In this document: piece after piece, positions 24,199 through 34,518 of the stretch
How the letters are laid out: each line of letters opens with the position of its first letter
How positions within the stretch are numbered: the first letter of the stretch is position 1
Origin: an uncultured Coriobacteriaceae bacterium
GTDB lineage: Bacteria; Actinomycetota; Coriobacteriia; Coriobacteriales; Atopobiaceae
Assembly: GCA_902793465.1 (NCBI GenBank)
Contig: CADBDT010000011.1
Coordinates: forward strand, 1 to 64,000
Direction of reading: 5' to 3'
DNA length: 64,000 nucleotides
Translations under genes and position numbers: made by a program
The notes under the pieces: generated by a model
The model's database searches: none
Seen by the model: the letters and a program-made list of their open reading frames with translations, nothing else
Told to the model about the DNA's origin: nothing

Positions 24199-25620
24199 AT
24201 GGGGACGCTAATTGGAAGAAGGCGCGAGCAGGATAACCTTGACGAGTGGTGCAGGTCGTCCAAGGCGGAGCTTGTATGTGTATATGGAAGGCGCCGTGTA
24301 GGCAAGACCTATCTAGTGGAAAACACCTTCCGATACAAGCTGGCCTTTTCTGTTACCGGCTCGGAAGATTGCCGAACAGCTACCCAACTCAGAGTATTCC
24401 AACGCGCGCTCAAGCGCTTCGGAGCAAACACTGGCCCGTCTTTAAACGACTGGTTTGATGCTTTCGACCGCCTTCGAGATCTGCTCGAGCAGCCGGATGT
24501 AAGAAGGGCAGAGCACGGCCGACGCGTTGTGTTTTTGGACGAGTTTCCTTGGCTTGCTGGCAAGCGGTCGAACTTTCTTGTCGCGTTTGCAGACTTTTGG
24601 AACTCTTGGGCCTCAAAACAGGATGACATAATGGTTATCGTATGTGGATCCGCCACATCTTGGATTGTTAAAAATGTCTTTGAGAATACGGGGAGCATGT
24701 ACAACCGTATAACGAGACGGCAGTACGTTGCACCGTTTAACTTGCACGAGACCGAGCGGATGATCCAGTCGATGGATCTGGGTTGGAGTAGGAGCGCGAT
24801 CTTGCATGCGTATCTTGTGTTTGGCGGTCTGCCTTACTACCTAGCTATGCTCGACCGTCGGCTGAGTCTCGCTCAGAACATAGACGAGCTATGCTTGGAC
24901 ACACACGCCCCGCTTCGCAACGAGATGCCCCACCTCATGGAATCTACTCTCTCAAAGCTTCCCCTGTACAGCGAGGTGCTTCTATTATTGTCAAAAAGAA
25001 AAACAGGCATGCACCGCACGGAAATTGCCAAGAAGGCGAGCACGAACGGCAGCAGTCTTAAGCGAGTCCTCGACGACCTAGAGAAGTGCGGTTACATTCG
25101 AAAGTACGTTAATCCCTACGAACGATACCGTCCGTTAATATACCAGCTTATCGATCCGTTCCTGCTCTTTTCGTTTACCTTTATGTCCGAAAAGGCCTTT
25201 GACCGCTGGATGGATTTCGAGGGCTCGCCCGCATACTATGCATGGAGGGGCAATGCCTTCGAGATAGCAGTCCTTGGTCATATCCCTCAAATTAAACAGG
25301 CGCTTGGTATAGCGGGCGTGCAAACGACCTGTTTCCCCTGGACAAGCACCACCTCAACACCTGGTGCCCAGATCGATTTGGTTATCGAGCGCAAAGACGG
25401 CGTAACTGACCTATGCGAAATGAAATGCACCGATGGCCCCTTTGTGGCTACAGGGGAAGTGCTGGACTCAATGCGTCGCAAGCGAAGCATCTTTTGCACT
25501 GAAAGCGGTACAAGCAATGCTATACACCTTGCGCTTGTGTGCGCGCCAGGGATCAAGGGCACCGTAAGACCAGAGGATATAGCGGCTTCAGTCGGTTTAG
25601 ATGACCTCTTTGCACCATAA
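24199..25620 (+). CDS. AAA+ ATPase of the DUF234 family
   Basis: A 473-residue protein with ATG at 24199, and GGAGGACTGGAG upstream. Residues 1-200 are the ATPase domain: LIGRRREQDNL, P-loop VYGRRRVGKTYL, Walker B VVFLDEFPWL. A winged-helix region follows (RKTGMHRTEIAKKASTNGSSLKRVL). The C-terminal DUF234 nuclease-like domain has PGAQIDLVIERKDGVTDLCEMK, a D...ExK-type pattern. These ATPases are widespread in archaea and gut bacteria with unknown function. The upstream DNA is clearly AT-richer than the neighbourhood, which suggests transfer. Confidence 0.87.
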   Translation: MGTLIGRRREQDNLDEWCRSSKAELVCVYGRRRVGKTYLVENTFRYKLAFSVTGSEDCRTATQLRVFQRALKRFGANTGPSLNDWFDAFDRLRDLLEQPDVRRAEHGRRVVFLDEFPWLAGKRSNFLVAFADFWNSWASKQDDIMVIVCGSATSWIVKNVFENTGSMYNRITRRQYVAPFNLHETERMIQSMDLGWSRSAILHAYLVFGGLPYYLAMLDRRLSLAQNIDELCLDTHAPLRNEMPHLMESTLSKLPLYSEVLLLLSKRKTGMHRTEIAKKASTNGSSLKRVLDDLEKCGYIRKYVNPYERYRPLIYQLIDPFLLFSFTFMSEKAFDRWMDFEGSPAYYAWRGNAFEIAVLGHIPQIKQALGIAGVQTTCFPWTSTTSTPGAQIDLVIERKDGVTDLCEMKCTDGPFVATGEVLDSMRRKRSIFCTESGTSNAIHLALVCAPGIKGTVRPEDIAASVGLDDLFAP

Positions 25621-25770
25621 CCCGAGATCAGCATTTTGAGGATAAGGGAGGCAGCCACGGGGACTGCAGCTGCATAGCTAGCAAGTCGCTGGAGGAATGC
25701 TTCCGGTAGGTCGAGCACACAGAGGGGATACTCCCAGCGCCATTTAGATAAGGATCTGGCAACCTATGGC

Positions 25771-25888
25771 GGGGGCTGTGCGCATCGGGGATCTTCCCCA
25801 TCGGGTACATCGCGAGCAGCCCATTCCCTGATGGGAGGGCTATCCGCGATGTACCCGTAGGGGAATATCCCCGATGCGCACAGCCCCC
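25771..25888. repeat. Large palindrome with TACATCGCG arms
   Basis: GGGGGCTGTGCGCATCGGGG and the GGGTACATCGCG arm pair with the complementary half (CGCGATGTACCC...CCCCGATGCGCACAGCC). A relative lies at 35013-35122 and a core-only form at 48903-48940. It sits between convergent genes and may terminate both. Confidence 0.75.
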
Positions 25889-25960
25889 TTCCAACAAGCA
25901 GACGACCGGAGGAGCTAACCCCTCCGGCCGTCGACAAGACCTATGCCTTATGCTGACCCG

Positions 25961-28900
25961 CTACCTTCTGCGCCTAAGGCCAAAGGCGGTGGCAATGGCG
26001 CCGCACGCTGCGACGGCTACGGTGGCCATCGACGTTGGGTCGGACGTCCTCGCGAGCGTGGTGCCAGACGTCTTGCTTGTGGTACCGCCGGTAATTACGG
26101 TGCCTGACGTTCCGCCCGTGCTCGTAGTGCCCGCAGTGCCACCAGGGTTCTGTGTGCCAGCGGTGCCGCCTTGGACCGTGGTGCCGGCGCTACCGCCAGG
26201 GTTCTTCGTTTCTGCAGAATCAGCCACCCACACGGCAGTAAAGGTTTGGTTGCCCGTTACCGAGTATTCGTGGCCGGCCGGATACTCCACGCCACCGGAG
26301 TCCTTCCAGGACTTAAAGGTGTAGCCATCCCTCGTGGGCGCAGCAAGTAGCTTGAAGGTATCTCCGACCTTTGTCTCTTGGGTTTTGACGTCGGTCTTCC
26401 CATCAATCGTTCCGCCAGCGGGATCGAACGTGAGCGTGGCGTTCGTGGATTCGGGACCTGGGCTGGGGTTAGTCTCCTCCCAGACGGCCTTAAATTTGTG
26501 GTCACCCTCGACTTTGTACTCTTCGCCAGCGTGATACTCAGAACCCTGCCAGATTCTAAACTTATAGCCGTCCTTCGTGGGTGCGTCAGGCAGTTTGATG
26601 GTGTCGCCACAGTTAGCGGTAATGGTATAAGTGCCCGTATAGGAGCCCGTTTTATCGACTAACGTTCCACCGTCAAGATCGAAGGTAAGCGTACCCTTAA
26701 CCGGGGTTACATTGAACTCCGCCATGGCAAGCCCGTCGTAGTAGTTGGGCGACTCGTCCACATAGGCAAGCAAAGTGTACTTACCATAGGCGGTCGGGGG
26801 ATCATCCGTCCAGTTCCAGTTTTCCTGGTTAACGTACCCATACGTTACCTTGCCATTGCCGGGGTTTGACTCTTCGGTAAGCTCAGGCGCGTTGGGCTTC
26901 TGGCCCCACTTCCAGTCTTTTATGGTTACCTCAGGTGTAATGGGCGCCTTTTCCACCACAACGTCCTTGGAGCCGGTTACAACATCGCTACCACTGGTTA
27001 CCTGGTAGTACACCGTAAGGGAACCAGCGTTGGTTTGGGTTGGGCTCTCGGAGTAATTGTACGTGCCCTCGGTTGTGCCGTAAGCCACGGTATATTCGGT
27101 ACCTGCGGGCACTGCTACGTTCACTTCGATGCCGTGGGCCTTGCCATCATAGACGCCAGTCCAACCCTTTGCGGTAACGGATATGTCCGTGCTGGTTACG
27201 GTAAACTTGCCGGACTTCGTTGTAATGTCGTAGTTATAGTTGGGTACGTCGTTCGGGTTAACGGTAACCTGTATCGGGTACGTGCCGACCTGGGCAGATT
27301 GTCCAAAGTCACAGGTGAGCCCATATGCCAGCGTGTCCCCGGTCCTGGCCCCGCTTACCGTAGCCGTAAGCGTAACGGTACTCAGATTCAATTCGTTTAT
27401 CCACTTGGTCTGATCGTCGGCCTGTATGGTGGCCTTCCTCTTTGCGACTGTTACCCTTACGTCCTTGGTGGCCTGCGCGTAGAGGTCGGTCTCAGCTGCC
27501 GTTACGGTAACGACCGCCTCGCCGGCCCGCTTGATTGTTAGCTCGCCGGTAGCACCGTTGATGTCAACGAACTCGTTGCCTTCCTTGACCGCGTAGCTCA
27601 GCTGGCCGTCACCGTTGGTTGTTGCCCTAACAAACTTGCCAGTATCGCCGTAGGTGGCGCTAACGTCGGATGCGGTGATGGTCTGGTCTGCCCTTATCGA
27701 CAGCTTGCCCTTTACATAGCTGATCGAGTAGTTGCCGCCCGAGTCGGCATCGGAGGGAACGATGTCGTACTTGCCCGCCGGGGCGGTCTTGGGATCTACC
27801 GCCTTGCCGTCCTTTTGGTAGGTGATGGTCGGGTTGGTTGTGAGCGTGTCCTCTCCTATGAGCCCTTCCACATCGTAGAGACCCTTGGGAGTTTCGCCTG
27901 CGTAAATCTGCTCGTCCTTGGCCTTTATGGTGAGCTGCGCCCTGTTGACCGTAACCATGATTTCCTTGGTTGCCGTCGCGTGAGCGCTGTCCTCCGCGGC
28001 CGTTATGGTTACATAGGCGGTTCCAGCCTTATGGGTTGTTATATCGCCGCTTTCGTCAACGCTAATGGCATCGCCGTTAACCTCGTAGCTCAGCGCGCCC
28101 TCTCCGTTGGTAACAGCGCCTATGTTCCTGCCGGTCTCGCCGTAGGCCATTGTTATGTTGGATGCGGCAATGTTCTGGCTTCCCTTTTCTCCGACCGTAA
28201 ACACGCCGTTTTGGTATTCAATTGCGTAGTTACCGCCCGCATTCGCGCCCGAGGGCACGATGTCGTAGCTACCTACCATGGTGGTAGCCGGAACAGCAGG
28301 TTCGCCGTTTAGCATGTAGGCCAGCGTCGGAGGAGTGGTTAGGACGCTCCGGTCCTCACCGTTCACGAAGCCATCGACTGTGTAATGCGTGTTAATCTGG
28401 GGATTGTCCAGGCTGGGCACGGCGCCGCCAATGTATCTCTGCTGGTCGATCGCTTTAATGATAAGCGGCGCACGGTTAATGTGAACCATTACGTCGACGG
28501 TTGCCGGCCCGTACTCTGCCGTCTTCGCTGCTGTTGCGGTAACGTAGGCGATGTTGTCCGCCGGCACGCTGTCGATTGTTAGAGCGCCCGTATTGGGGTC
28601 AACTCTAATGTAGCTCTGGCTGCCTTCCTTAACGGCGTACGTAATGCCGCCAGCGCCTTCTATGGGAGAGACCACACTGGCACTCACAGCTGCATCTGTG
28701 TCGCCATAGGTAACGTTTATGTCGGGTGCAACAATGGTTTGCGCCTGCTTGGGAACGATGTCTACGGTTATGGTCTTCGTCGTTAAGGCCTCGTAGTTGT
28801 CGTCCGCTGCAACAGTAACGTTTACGGTAACAGAGCCAGTCGTGTTGCCAGAGGTCAGGATGCTCCTGTTGTTCTCGCCTCCGCCCATCACGCAGCCTAG

Positions 28901-31900
28901 ATTTGGCTTATCTGTTGTGTTGACTATTTCGTAAGTTACGGCGCCCTTTGCACCGTTCATTTGGACGTAGTTCGACAGATCAACCGTGGCGCCGCCCACC
29001 GCAACGGTCGCCGGGGACGTAGTCGTTACGGGGCTGTCTTGCTTGATTGACAGCTTGCCGTTTTTGTAGGTGAAGTTGTAGTTGCCGCTCGTGTCGGAGC
29101 AGGACGGAACGATGTCGTAGACGCCGCCAGGAGCCGTTTCGGGATATATCGTCGCACCGTACTTCTTGTAGGCCGGGGAGATCTTTGACCGTATCCCGTT
29201 TGCCCCCTCCAAGTCGCCTTCCAGCACTCCCGTTACCTCGTAGGTGGGAGTGGGCGTCCCGCCTTGGCTTATGGAGACATCCCTGGCCTTAATGGTGGCA
29301 TCCTTCGGGTTGACCTTAACCTCTATGACCGTGTATCCGTAGGTTTCGTGCCCCTCGTTCCCCCAGTAAGTGATGAGAACATAAGCGGTACCGGCTCTCT
29401 TAATCTCTGTTATCTCACCTGTTTCCGAATTCACTGTGATGCAGGGCTTATTTTTATTGGTGTCAATTATATCTTCGTAACTGGTTACCTGATCGGAGAC
29501 GGCGTAGTAGTTGAGCGCGCCATCACCTGGAGCAGGCGACTGGTTCGTGTCGGGATCAAACACGCTGGCAACGACCTTCTTGCCCGTATCGCCATAGGTG
29601 GCGGTCACATTGGATGCGGCAACGGTCATCGCCTTCCTGTTGATGACCTCCACGGTTATGGTCTTTGTGGCAAGCGCCTCGTAGTTGGCGTCCCCTGCGA
29701 CGGCAACGTTCACTTTAACGGGTTTCAGTTCACTGGTATTCGTTTCGCTGTAGTTCGCATAGACCCTCAGATTCCCGTTGGTATCCAGCTCAATGCTAGG
29801 ATCTGTACCTTGGCTCGCGGCCTGCGAGTCCTCGTGGAGCGTATAGGTAACCGCACCCTGTGCGCCGTTCAAATTGACGTAGTCTGTCAGCTCGATATAG
29901 CCGGGCTTGCTTACGCCGGCCTTGGTCACGACCGTTGCGGGGTTGGGAGCCTTGGCAATGGTATAGACCACGTGGGCGGTTACCCTGTTGTTATCTGGAC
30001 CAAGCGTAATCTCGGCCCAGTACTTGCCTGCCCCTTCAGGTGCTCCCTCCAACGCATTGCCAGTCTTGTTGTTGTTTTCGTCCGCCTTGTAGTACACCAC
30101 CTGCGCGTTGCCCTGCAGATTGTTCTCGTCGGTAATTACCGCGTTGGCATCCTTGCCGTCGCCGTACATCTCGTGCAGCGGCTTCGCTATGGTCAAGGTA
30201 GCCTTATGGTCAGGCAATGTGCAGTCGCTCTTGGAGCATGTAGCCGTAATAATCGGGCCATTAGCAGTATACGTAAGGTTGTGCTGGTGCCCTGGCTCTA
30301 CCACCACCAGGTCGTAGTTGGTGTCTTTGCCACTGGCATCATACTTTTGGAGTGCCGGCGTTCTTTGCTCGCTGCTGGTGGTGTCGTGCCTTACGGTTTG
30401 GTGCTGGTACCAAACATGCTGGTATTCTTTCGTGTCGTCGTCATACTTAATGCTAGTTCCCCTGACCGCTTGGGAGTATATGCCCGAGAACCAAGTGGAG
30501 CTTGGGTACATGTATACGGTTGCGCCACTGAATTCGACCTCGGCGTGTTGCGTCCCGCCTTGCAGGCTTTCTTCCTTGGACGTTCCAATAACGACCATCG
30601 CACCGTTAAGCTCATCGGAGATCGCCTCCGCCACATTTGCGGCGTGCGCCTCCACGCGACCGCCCTCAAACTTGATGCTTCCCCTAAAGATAGAGTGGAC
30701 GTCGATGTCATCGTCATCCAGGCTATTATCCTTCGCAAAGAGGGCCTCCAGGTCGTTCTTATAGTAACGACCGCCTGTTCCTATTGCGGCGCCACAGTCG
30801 TACTTATCGTTCTTTTCCATGGGGCCACCGTTTGCGATCACCTTTCCGCCACTGATGGTGACGTCAATGGTGTTTATGTCGTGCTTGGGATCGCCGGACG
30901 CAGCACCCGTACCAATACCCGCGCCACCATCCTTGCCACCTGTGGCGGAAATAATGCCGCTGCTAATCGTTATTACCCCGGATATGGTTGGGTTATCTTT
31001 GTCTCCCTTTCCGCCACCGATGCCGGCACCATGCATGCCGCCCTTGGCCTCAACCTCGCAGTTTTCGTCAACACCTATGTTAATGCCCGCAACGTAGCCG
31101 CCTACTCCGCCGCCGATGCCGGCTGCCGACGCACCGCCCTTAGCGTTCACTTTGCTGTTGCCCGTAATGCTAATTACGTCTTCACCGACGCCCGCACCCG
31201 TGGGGGCTCCCTTATCGTCTGCTGCCTCTTGAGGGGTCTCCTCAATGTTGCATCCGCCGCCGATGCCAGCGCCACCGTTCTGCTCGGTAACATGGCTGCC
31301 ACCGGTCGCGATGATGTCTCCTCCGGTAATGGTTATCTTGCCGCCGCCGCGCTTGTGCCCGCCGCCGATGCCGGCGCCGTACCTGCCGCCATAGGCCTTA
31401 ACTGTGCCGCCATCGATCTTTACCTCGTCAACCGAGCCAAAGTCGCCGCCGCCGATACCCGCGCCGTCGGGACCGCCCGTGGCGGTAACGGTACCACCGT
31501 GAATCTCTATCTTTCCGCCAGTAACATGCCGCGCGCCGCTACTGCCGCCTACCTCGCCGTATGCGTCATCGCCGCCGCCGATGCCCGCGCCGCCATCGCC
31601 GTAGGATGCCCCCTGGCCGCCAGTGGCAACAACCGTACCACCGTATATCTTTGTGGTCTTGTTGCTGCAACCCTCGCCGCCGCCAATGCCGGCGCCGTCT
31701 TCACCACCAGTCGCGGTAACCGTACCACTATAGATGGTAACGTCCGCGGCCTTTGGCTCAATATAATAGCTGTGGTTTCCAGTAGCCTTGTATGCGTCGC
31801 CGCCGCCGATTCCCGCGGCAAACTTGCCGCCGGTCGCGGTAACTGTGGGACCTTCGTCCGAGTCCTTAACGCCAATAACAACGGTACCGCCGTCGATGCC

Positions 31901-33661
31901 TTCCTCACTGGAACCTATGCCTGCAGCGTATTCGCCACCCGTGGCGGTAACGATGCCGCCCGTTATGGTTACGGTGCCGCCCTTGCCGCGATATACGTCC
32001 TTATGACGATCTGCGTCGCCTCCGCCTATACCCGCGGCGCATTCGCCACCCGTTGCGGTAACGGTACCGCCAGCTATGTTGACTTCACCGCCGTTGCCTT
32101 GGTCACCGCCGCCGATACCCGCAGCGTCTATGCCGCCCTTGGCAATTACGGTACCGCCAGAGATGTTGACCTTGCGTGCGTCTCCGTTCTGTCCGCCGCC
32201 GATGCCGGCGCCGCCCTCGTATGCTGTGTTGTTGGGACTTCCGATAGCCGTAACCTTGCCACCCGAAATAGTGACTTCGGCACCATGGCCACGCTCGCCG
32301 CCACCGATGCCCGCAGAGTCAGAGCCTCCGGTAGCCGTAACGTCTCCACCGGATATCTGGACGGTTCCGCCACTACCGTTCTGGCCGCCGCCGATGCCAG
32401 AGGCATATTTACCGCCAGTTGCCTTAACGGTACCGTTGGCGATTTCGACCTTGCCGCCATCTACTTCGTTGCCGCCACCGATACCCGCGCCATCGGGACC
32501 ACCCTGAGCCGTAACGGTACCGCCTCTGATCCAGCATTCCCCAGAGCCGATGTTCCTGCCGTCTTTGTCACCAGAGCCGATGCCAGCGCCGCCGTCTAAG
32601 CTGCTCGATCCGCCCGTGGCGGTTACCTTGCCACCTCTAATGTCAACCACGCCTCCAGCGCAGCCCTCGCCGCCGCCGATGCCCGCAGAGTCAGAGCCGC
32701 CCACGGCCGTAACGTCACCGCCACCGATGTATACGTAACCGCCGTTCTTCCCCTCGCCGTCTGCGTCGCCGCCGCCTATGCCGGCTCCGAAGTTGGCTCC
32801 GTACGCCTTGACCACGCCACCATAGATCTCCACGTGGCCTCCGCTGCCATGGTCGGCACCGCCGATTCCCGCAGAGTCGGTGCCGCCCGTTGCCGTAACG
32901 TTGCCACCATGGATATTAACGTTGCCGCCATTTGCGTACTCGCCGCCACCGATACCTGCACCGGCCCAGCCCGTCGCGTTGACCGTGCCGCCGTATATTT
33001 CAACAGTGCCGCCGTCGCCGTCGTCACCGCCACCGATGCCGGCGCCGTCGTGGCCACCTTTTGCCGTCACGGAGCCACCGTATATCTTTACGATTCCGCC
33101 ATTGCCGCCATCGCCGCCGCCGATGCCCGCGCCACCGTCGTAGCTATGTGAGCCACCTTCAACTTCGATGGTGCCGCCATAGATGTTTATGGTGCCGCCG
33201 TTCTCTCCGTCGTTACCGCCAATGGCTGCGGTGTCTGCCTCTGACTTGCCTACCTTCAGCTTGCCCGTGCCCTGTGTTCCGCCGTAGATGTTAAGCGTGC
33301 TGTTGGACGGGACGTGGAGGCCGTCCTCGAACTCCATCACCTTATCGTCCCACAGAATGAGGTTGACCGTTGCCCCAGGGTCAACCTCGACCCTGTCACT
33401 GGCTTTTACGTCGATGTTGCGCGTGTACCACCAGCCGTCGTGCAGCTTCATGTGGCTTGTTGTCCACCACGCGCATTCTTTCGGATTCCTGGTAATGGTT
33501 TTCGAGACCACTTTGGAGCCATCCCAGCTCCTCTCTATATATGTGCATGCGACATCGCTGTCCCAGTCCCCAGCCCACGCCTTCGCGGGCGCAACAATAG
33601 TTACCAGCAACAGGGTCGCGAACACCGCGAACGCCGCTTCCCACCGGACTCGAGTTCTCAT
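25961..33661 (-). CDS. Giant surface protein with glycine-repeat, MBG-like and InlB repeats
   Basis: A 2566-residue protein. The ATG at 33661 follows AAGGAGAA and starts a signal peptide ending KAWAG; the frame continues upstream only through repeat DNA. Residues about 110-850 hold roughly 24 imperfect units built on GAGIGGG...GGxVxIxGGxVTATGG, probably a beta-solenoid. Next is a bridging region, then tandem MBG/Ig-like domains marked by four YGDTG- or YGETG-type motifs. Two InlB B-repeats (DGYxFxxW...FxAVW) precede a Gly/Thr-rich stretch. The C-terminus LARTSDP, hydrophobic segment and RRRR looks like a sortase signal with a non-canonical motif. It is probably an adhesin or cell-surface fibre; ligand unknown. 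The whole gene lacks frameshifts. Confidence 0.9.
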   Translation of the reverse strand: MRTRVRWEAAFAVFATLLLVTIVAPAKAWAGDWDSDVACTYIERSWDGSKVVSKTITRNPKECAWWTTSHMKLHDGWWYTRNIDVKASDRVEVDPGATVNLILWDDKVMEFEDGLHVPSNSTLNIYGGTQGTGKLKVGKSEADTAAIGGNDGENGGTINIYGGTIEVEGGSHSYDGGAGIGGGDGGNGGIVKIYGGSVTAKGGHDGAGIGGGDDGDGGTVEIYGGTVNATGWAGAGIGGGEYANGGNVNIHGGNVTATGGTDSAGIGGADHGSGGHVEIYGGVVKAYGANFGAGIGGGDADGEGKNGGYVYIGGGDVTAVGGSDSAGIGGGEGCAGGVVDIRGGKVTATGGSSSLDGGAGIGSGDKDGRNIGSGECWIRGGTVTAQGGPDGAGIGGGNEVDGGKVEIANGTVKATGGKYASGIGGGQNGSGGTVQISGGDVTATGGSDSAGIGGGERGHGAEVTISGGKVTAIGSPNNTAYEGGAGIGGGQNGDARKVNISGGTVIAKGGIDAAGIGGGDQGNGGEVNIAGGTVTATGGECAAGIGGGDADRHKDVYRGKGGTVTITGGIVTATGGEYAAGIGSSEEGIDGGTVVIGVKDSDEGPTVTATGGKFAAGIGGGDAYKATGNHSYYIEPKAADVTIYSGTVTATGGEDGAGIGGGEGCSNKTTKIYGGTVVATGGQGASYGDGGAGIGGGDDAYGEVGGSSGARHVTGGKIEIHGGTVTATGGPDGAGIGGGDFGSVDEVKIDGGTVKAYGGRYGAGIGGGHKRGGGKITITGGDIIATGGSHVTEQNGGAGIGGGCNIEETPQEAADDKGAPTGAGVGEDVISITGNSKVNAKGGASAAGIGGGVGGYVAGINIGVDENCEVEAKGGMHGAGIGGGKGDKDNPTISGVITISSGIISATGGKDGGAGIGTGAASGDPKHDINTIDVTISGGKVIANGGPMEKNDKYDCGAAIGTGGRYYKNDLEALFAKDNSLDDDDIDVHSIFRGSIKFEGGRVEAHAANVAEAISDELNGAMVVIGTSKEESLQGGTQHAEVEFSGATVYMYPSSTWFSGIYSQAVRGTSIKYDDDTKEYQHVWYQHQTVRHDTTSSEQRTPALQKYDASGKDTNYDLVVVEPGHQHNLTYTANGPIITATCSKSDCTLPDHKATLTIAKPLHEMYGDGKDANAVITDENNLQGNAQVVYYKADENNNKTGNALEGAPEGAGKYWAEITLGPDNNRVTAHVVYTIAKAPNPATVVTKAGVSKPGYIELTDYVNLNGAQGAVTYTLHEDSQAASQGTDPSIELDTNGNLRVYANYSETNTSELKPVKVNVAVAGDANYEALATKTITVEVINRKAMTVAASNVTATYGDTGKKVVASVFDPDTNQSPAPGDGALNYYAVSDQVTSYEDIIDTNKNKPCITVNSETGEITEIKRAGTAYVLITYWGNEGHETYGYTVIEVKVNPKDATIKARDVSISQGGTPTPTYEVTGVLEGDLEGANGIRSKISPAYKKYGATIYPETAPGGVYDIVPSCSDTSGNYNFTYKNGKLSIKQDSPVTTTSPATVAVGGATVDLSNYVQMNGAKGAVTYEIVNTTDKPNLGCVMGGGENNRSILTSGNTTGSVTVNVTVAADDNYEALTTKTITVDIVPKQAQTIVAPDINVTYGDTDAAVSASVVSPIEGAGGITYAVKEGSQSYIRVDPNTGALTIDSVPADNIAYVTATAAKTAEYGPATVDVMVHINRAPLIIKAIDQQRYIGGAVPSLDNPQINTHYTVDGFVNGEDRSVLTTPPTLAYMLNGEPAVPATTMVGSYDIVPSGANAGGNYAIEYQNGVFTVGEKGSQNIAASNITMAYGETGRNIGAVTNGEGALSYEVNGDAISVDESGDITTHKAGTAYVTITAAEDSAHATATKEIMVTVNRAQLTIKAKDEQIYAGETPKGLYDVEGLIGEDTLTTNPTITYQKDGKAVDPKTAPAGKYDIVPSDADSGGNYSISYVKGKLSIRADQTITASDVSATYGDTGKFVRATTNGDGQLSYAVKEGNEFVDINGATGELTIKRAGEAVVTVTAAETDLYAQATKDVRVTVAKRKATIQADDQTKWINELNLSTVTLTATVSGARTGDTLAYGLTCDFGQSAQVGTYPIQVTVNPNDVPNYNYDITTKSGKFTVTSTDISVTAKGWTGVYDGKAHGIEVNVAVPAGTEYTVAYGTTEGTYNYSESPTQTNAGSLTVYYQVTSGSDVVTGSKDVVVEKAPITPEVTIKDWKWGQKPNAPELTEESNPGNGKVTYGYVNQENWNWTDDPPTAYGKYTLLAYVDESPNYYDGLAMAEFNVTPVKGTLTFDLDGGTLVDKTGSYTGTYTITANCGDTIKLPDAPTKDGYKFRIWQGSEYHAGEEYKVEGDHKFKAVWEETNPSPGPESTNATLTFDPAGGTIDGKTDVKTQETKVGDTFKLLAAPTRDGYTFKSWKDSGGVEYPAGHEYSVTGNQTFTAVWVADSAETKNPGGSAGTTVQGGTAGTQNPGGTAGTTSTGGTSGTVITGGTTSKTSGTTLARTSDPTSMATVAVAACGAIATAFGLRRRR

Positions 33662-34197
33662 AGGACTTCTCCTTCGCGTAGCGACGAGGGCACACCCCAC
33701 GCGAGTGCGCGCAACCTTGCCAGTAGTTCCATATATTTTTGAAGCCGAAAAGTGCAGATAGATATACCAATTTACCGTTGTTAGCGCCTTAAATGGAAGG
33801 GGACATTCCAGATTGTCATGAGTCCCAGCAGCCCTCGAATCGCGAACGGTAGTTTTTTTGGGGTGAACGGTAGCTATAGGCAGAGGGTAACCCTCAAAAA
33901 CGCTGTGCCGTAAGAGGGTATTCCCAAGCGACACCCTAGCCCAAGGACGGCTGTATGCGGCGGAAACGCACGCGTTTGCGTACAGTCGGGCACGACGCCA
34001 CGCACCGGCGTGCATTTGGACGGGCGGACGAGCTCGAAACGCACGCGTTTGCGTACAGTCGCACGCACCGGCGTGCATTTGGACGGGCGGACGAGCTCGA
34101 AACGCACGCGTTTGCGTACAGTCGGGCGCGATGCCACGCACCGGCGTGCATTTGGATGACCATATGCCCTCGAAACGCACGTTCCTGCGTGTAGTCA
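33662..34197. other. Upstream region with tandem repeat array
   Basis: No independent gene. 33662-33960 is the presumed promoter region of the giant surface gene, with a GTGCCGTAAGAGGGTATTCCC piece near 33905. 33963-34197 holds the tandem array described separately. Confidence 0.5.
33963..34197. repeat. Tandem repeat array (63- and 73-base units)
   Basis: Units begin with GAAACGCACGCGTTTGCGTA at 33963, 34036 and 34099, with a diverged partial unit at 34172. Units 1 and 3 are 73 bases, unit 2 is 63 bases and lacks a short internal piece. Each contains the small palindromes ACGCACGCGTTTGCGT and CACCGGCGTG. Too few units and too variable for CRISPR. Confidence 0.8.
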
Positions 34198-34518
34198 GCC
34201 GAGCGCTTCTACCGCGGGCTGGTGCTGGGCCTGCTCGTGAGGCTGAGGGGCCGCTGGAGCGTGGAGTCAAACCGCGAGAGCGGCTTCGGCCGCTACGATG
34301 TCGCGCTCGTGCCCACCGATGGCGCTGGCGGCATCGACCCCGCTGTCGTCATGGAGTTCAAGGTGTTCGAGCAGACGCTGAAGGATACCGTTGCGCGCGC
34401 CCGGCAGCAGATAGAGGACAAGGCCTACGTGGCCGTCCTCGTGGAGCGCGGCATCGACGAGTCGCGCATACGCACCTACGGCATCGCCTTCCGCGGCAAG
34501 GAGGTGCTGGTGGGGTAA
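34198..34518 (+). pseudogene. C-terminal fragment of a PD-(D/E)XK AAA-ATPase-like gene
   Basis: About 105 codons beginning AERFYRGLVLGLLVRL with no proper start. RGRWSVESNRESGFGRYDVALVP and VVMEFKV form the PD-(D/E)XK nuclease signature of the AAA-ATPase_like/PDDEXK_9 family, the same family as the intact gene at 3247-4842. The ATPase part is absent and the frame is joined to the tandem array. GC-rich like the intact relative. Confidence 0.75.

Noticed and set aside
29264-32599. 1111-codon open frame on the plus strand
   Set aside because: It is antisense to the glycine-repeat region of the giant surface gene; the repeated GGN/GCN codons keep this frame open. The product is Ala/Asn/Val-biased with no domain or ribosome site.
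33963-34197. Possible CRISPR array
   Set aside because: Units are adjacent repeats without distinct spacers, unequal in length, and no cas genes are near.
33662-34270. N-terminal extension of the giant surface protein to 34270
   Set aside because: The extension would translate the tandem array and a pseudogene; the ATG at 33661 has a good ribosome site and signal peptide.
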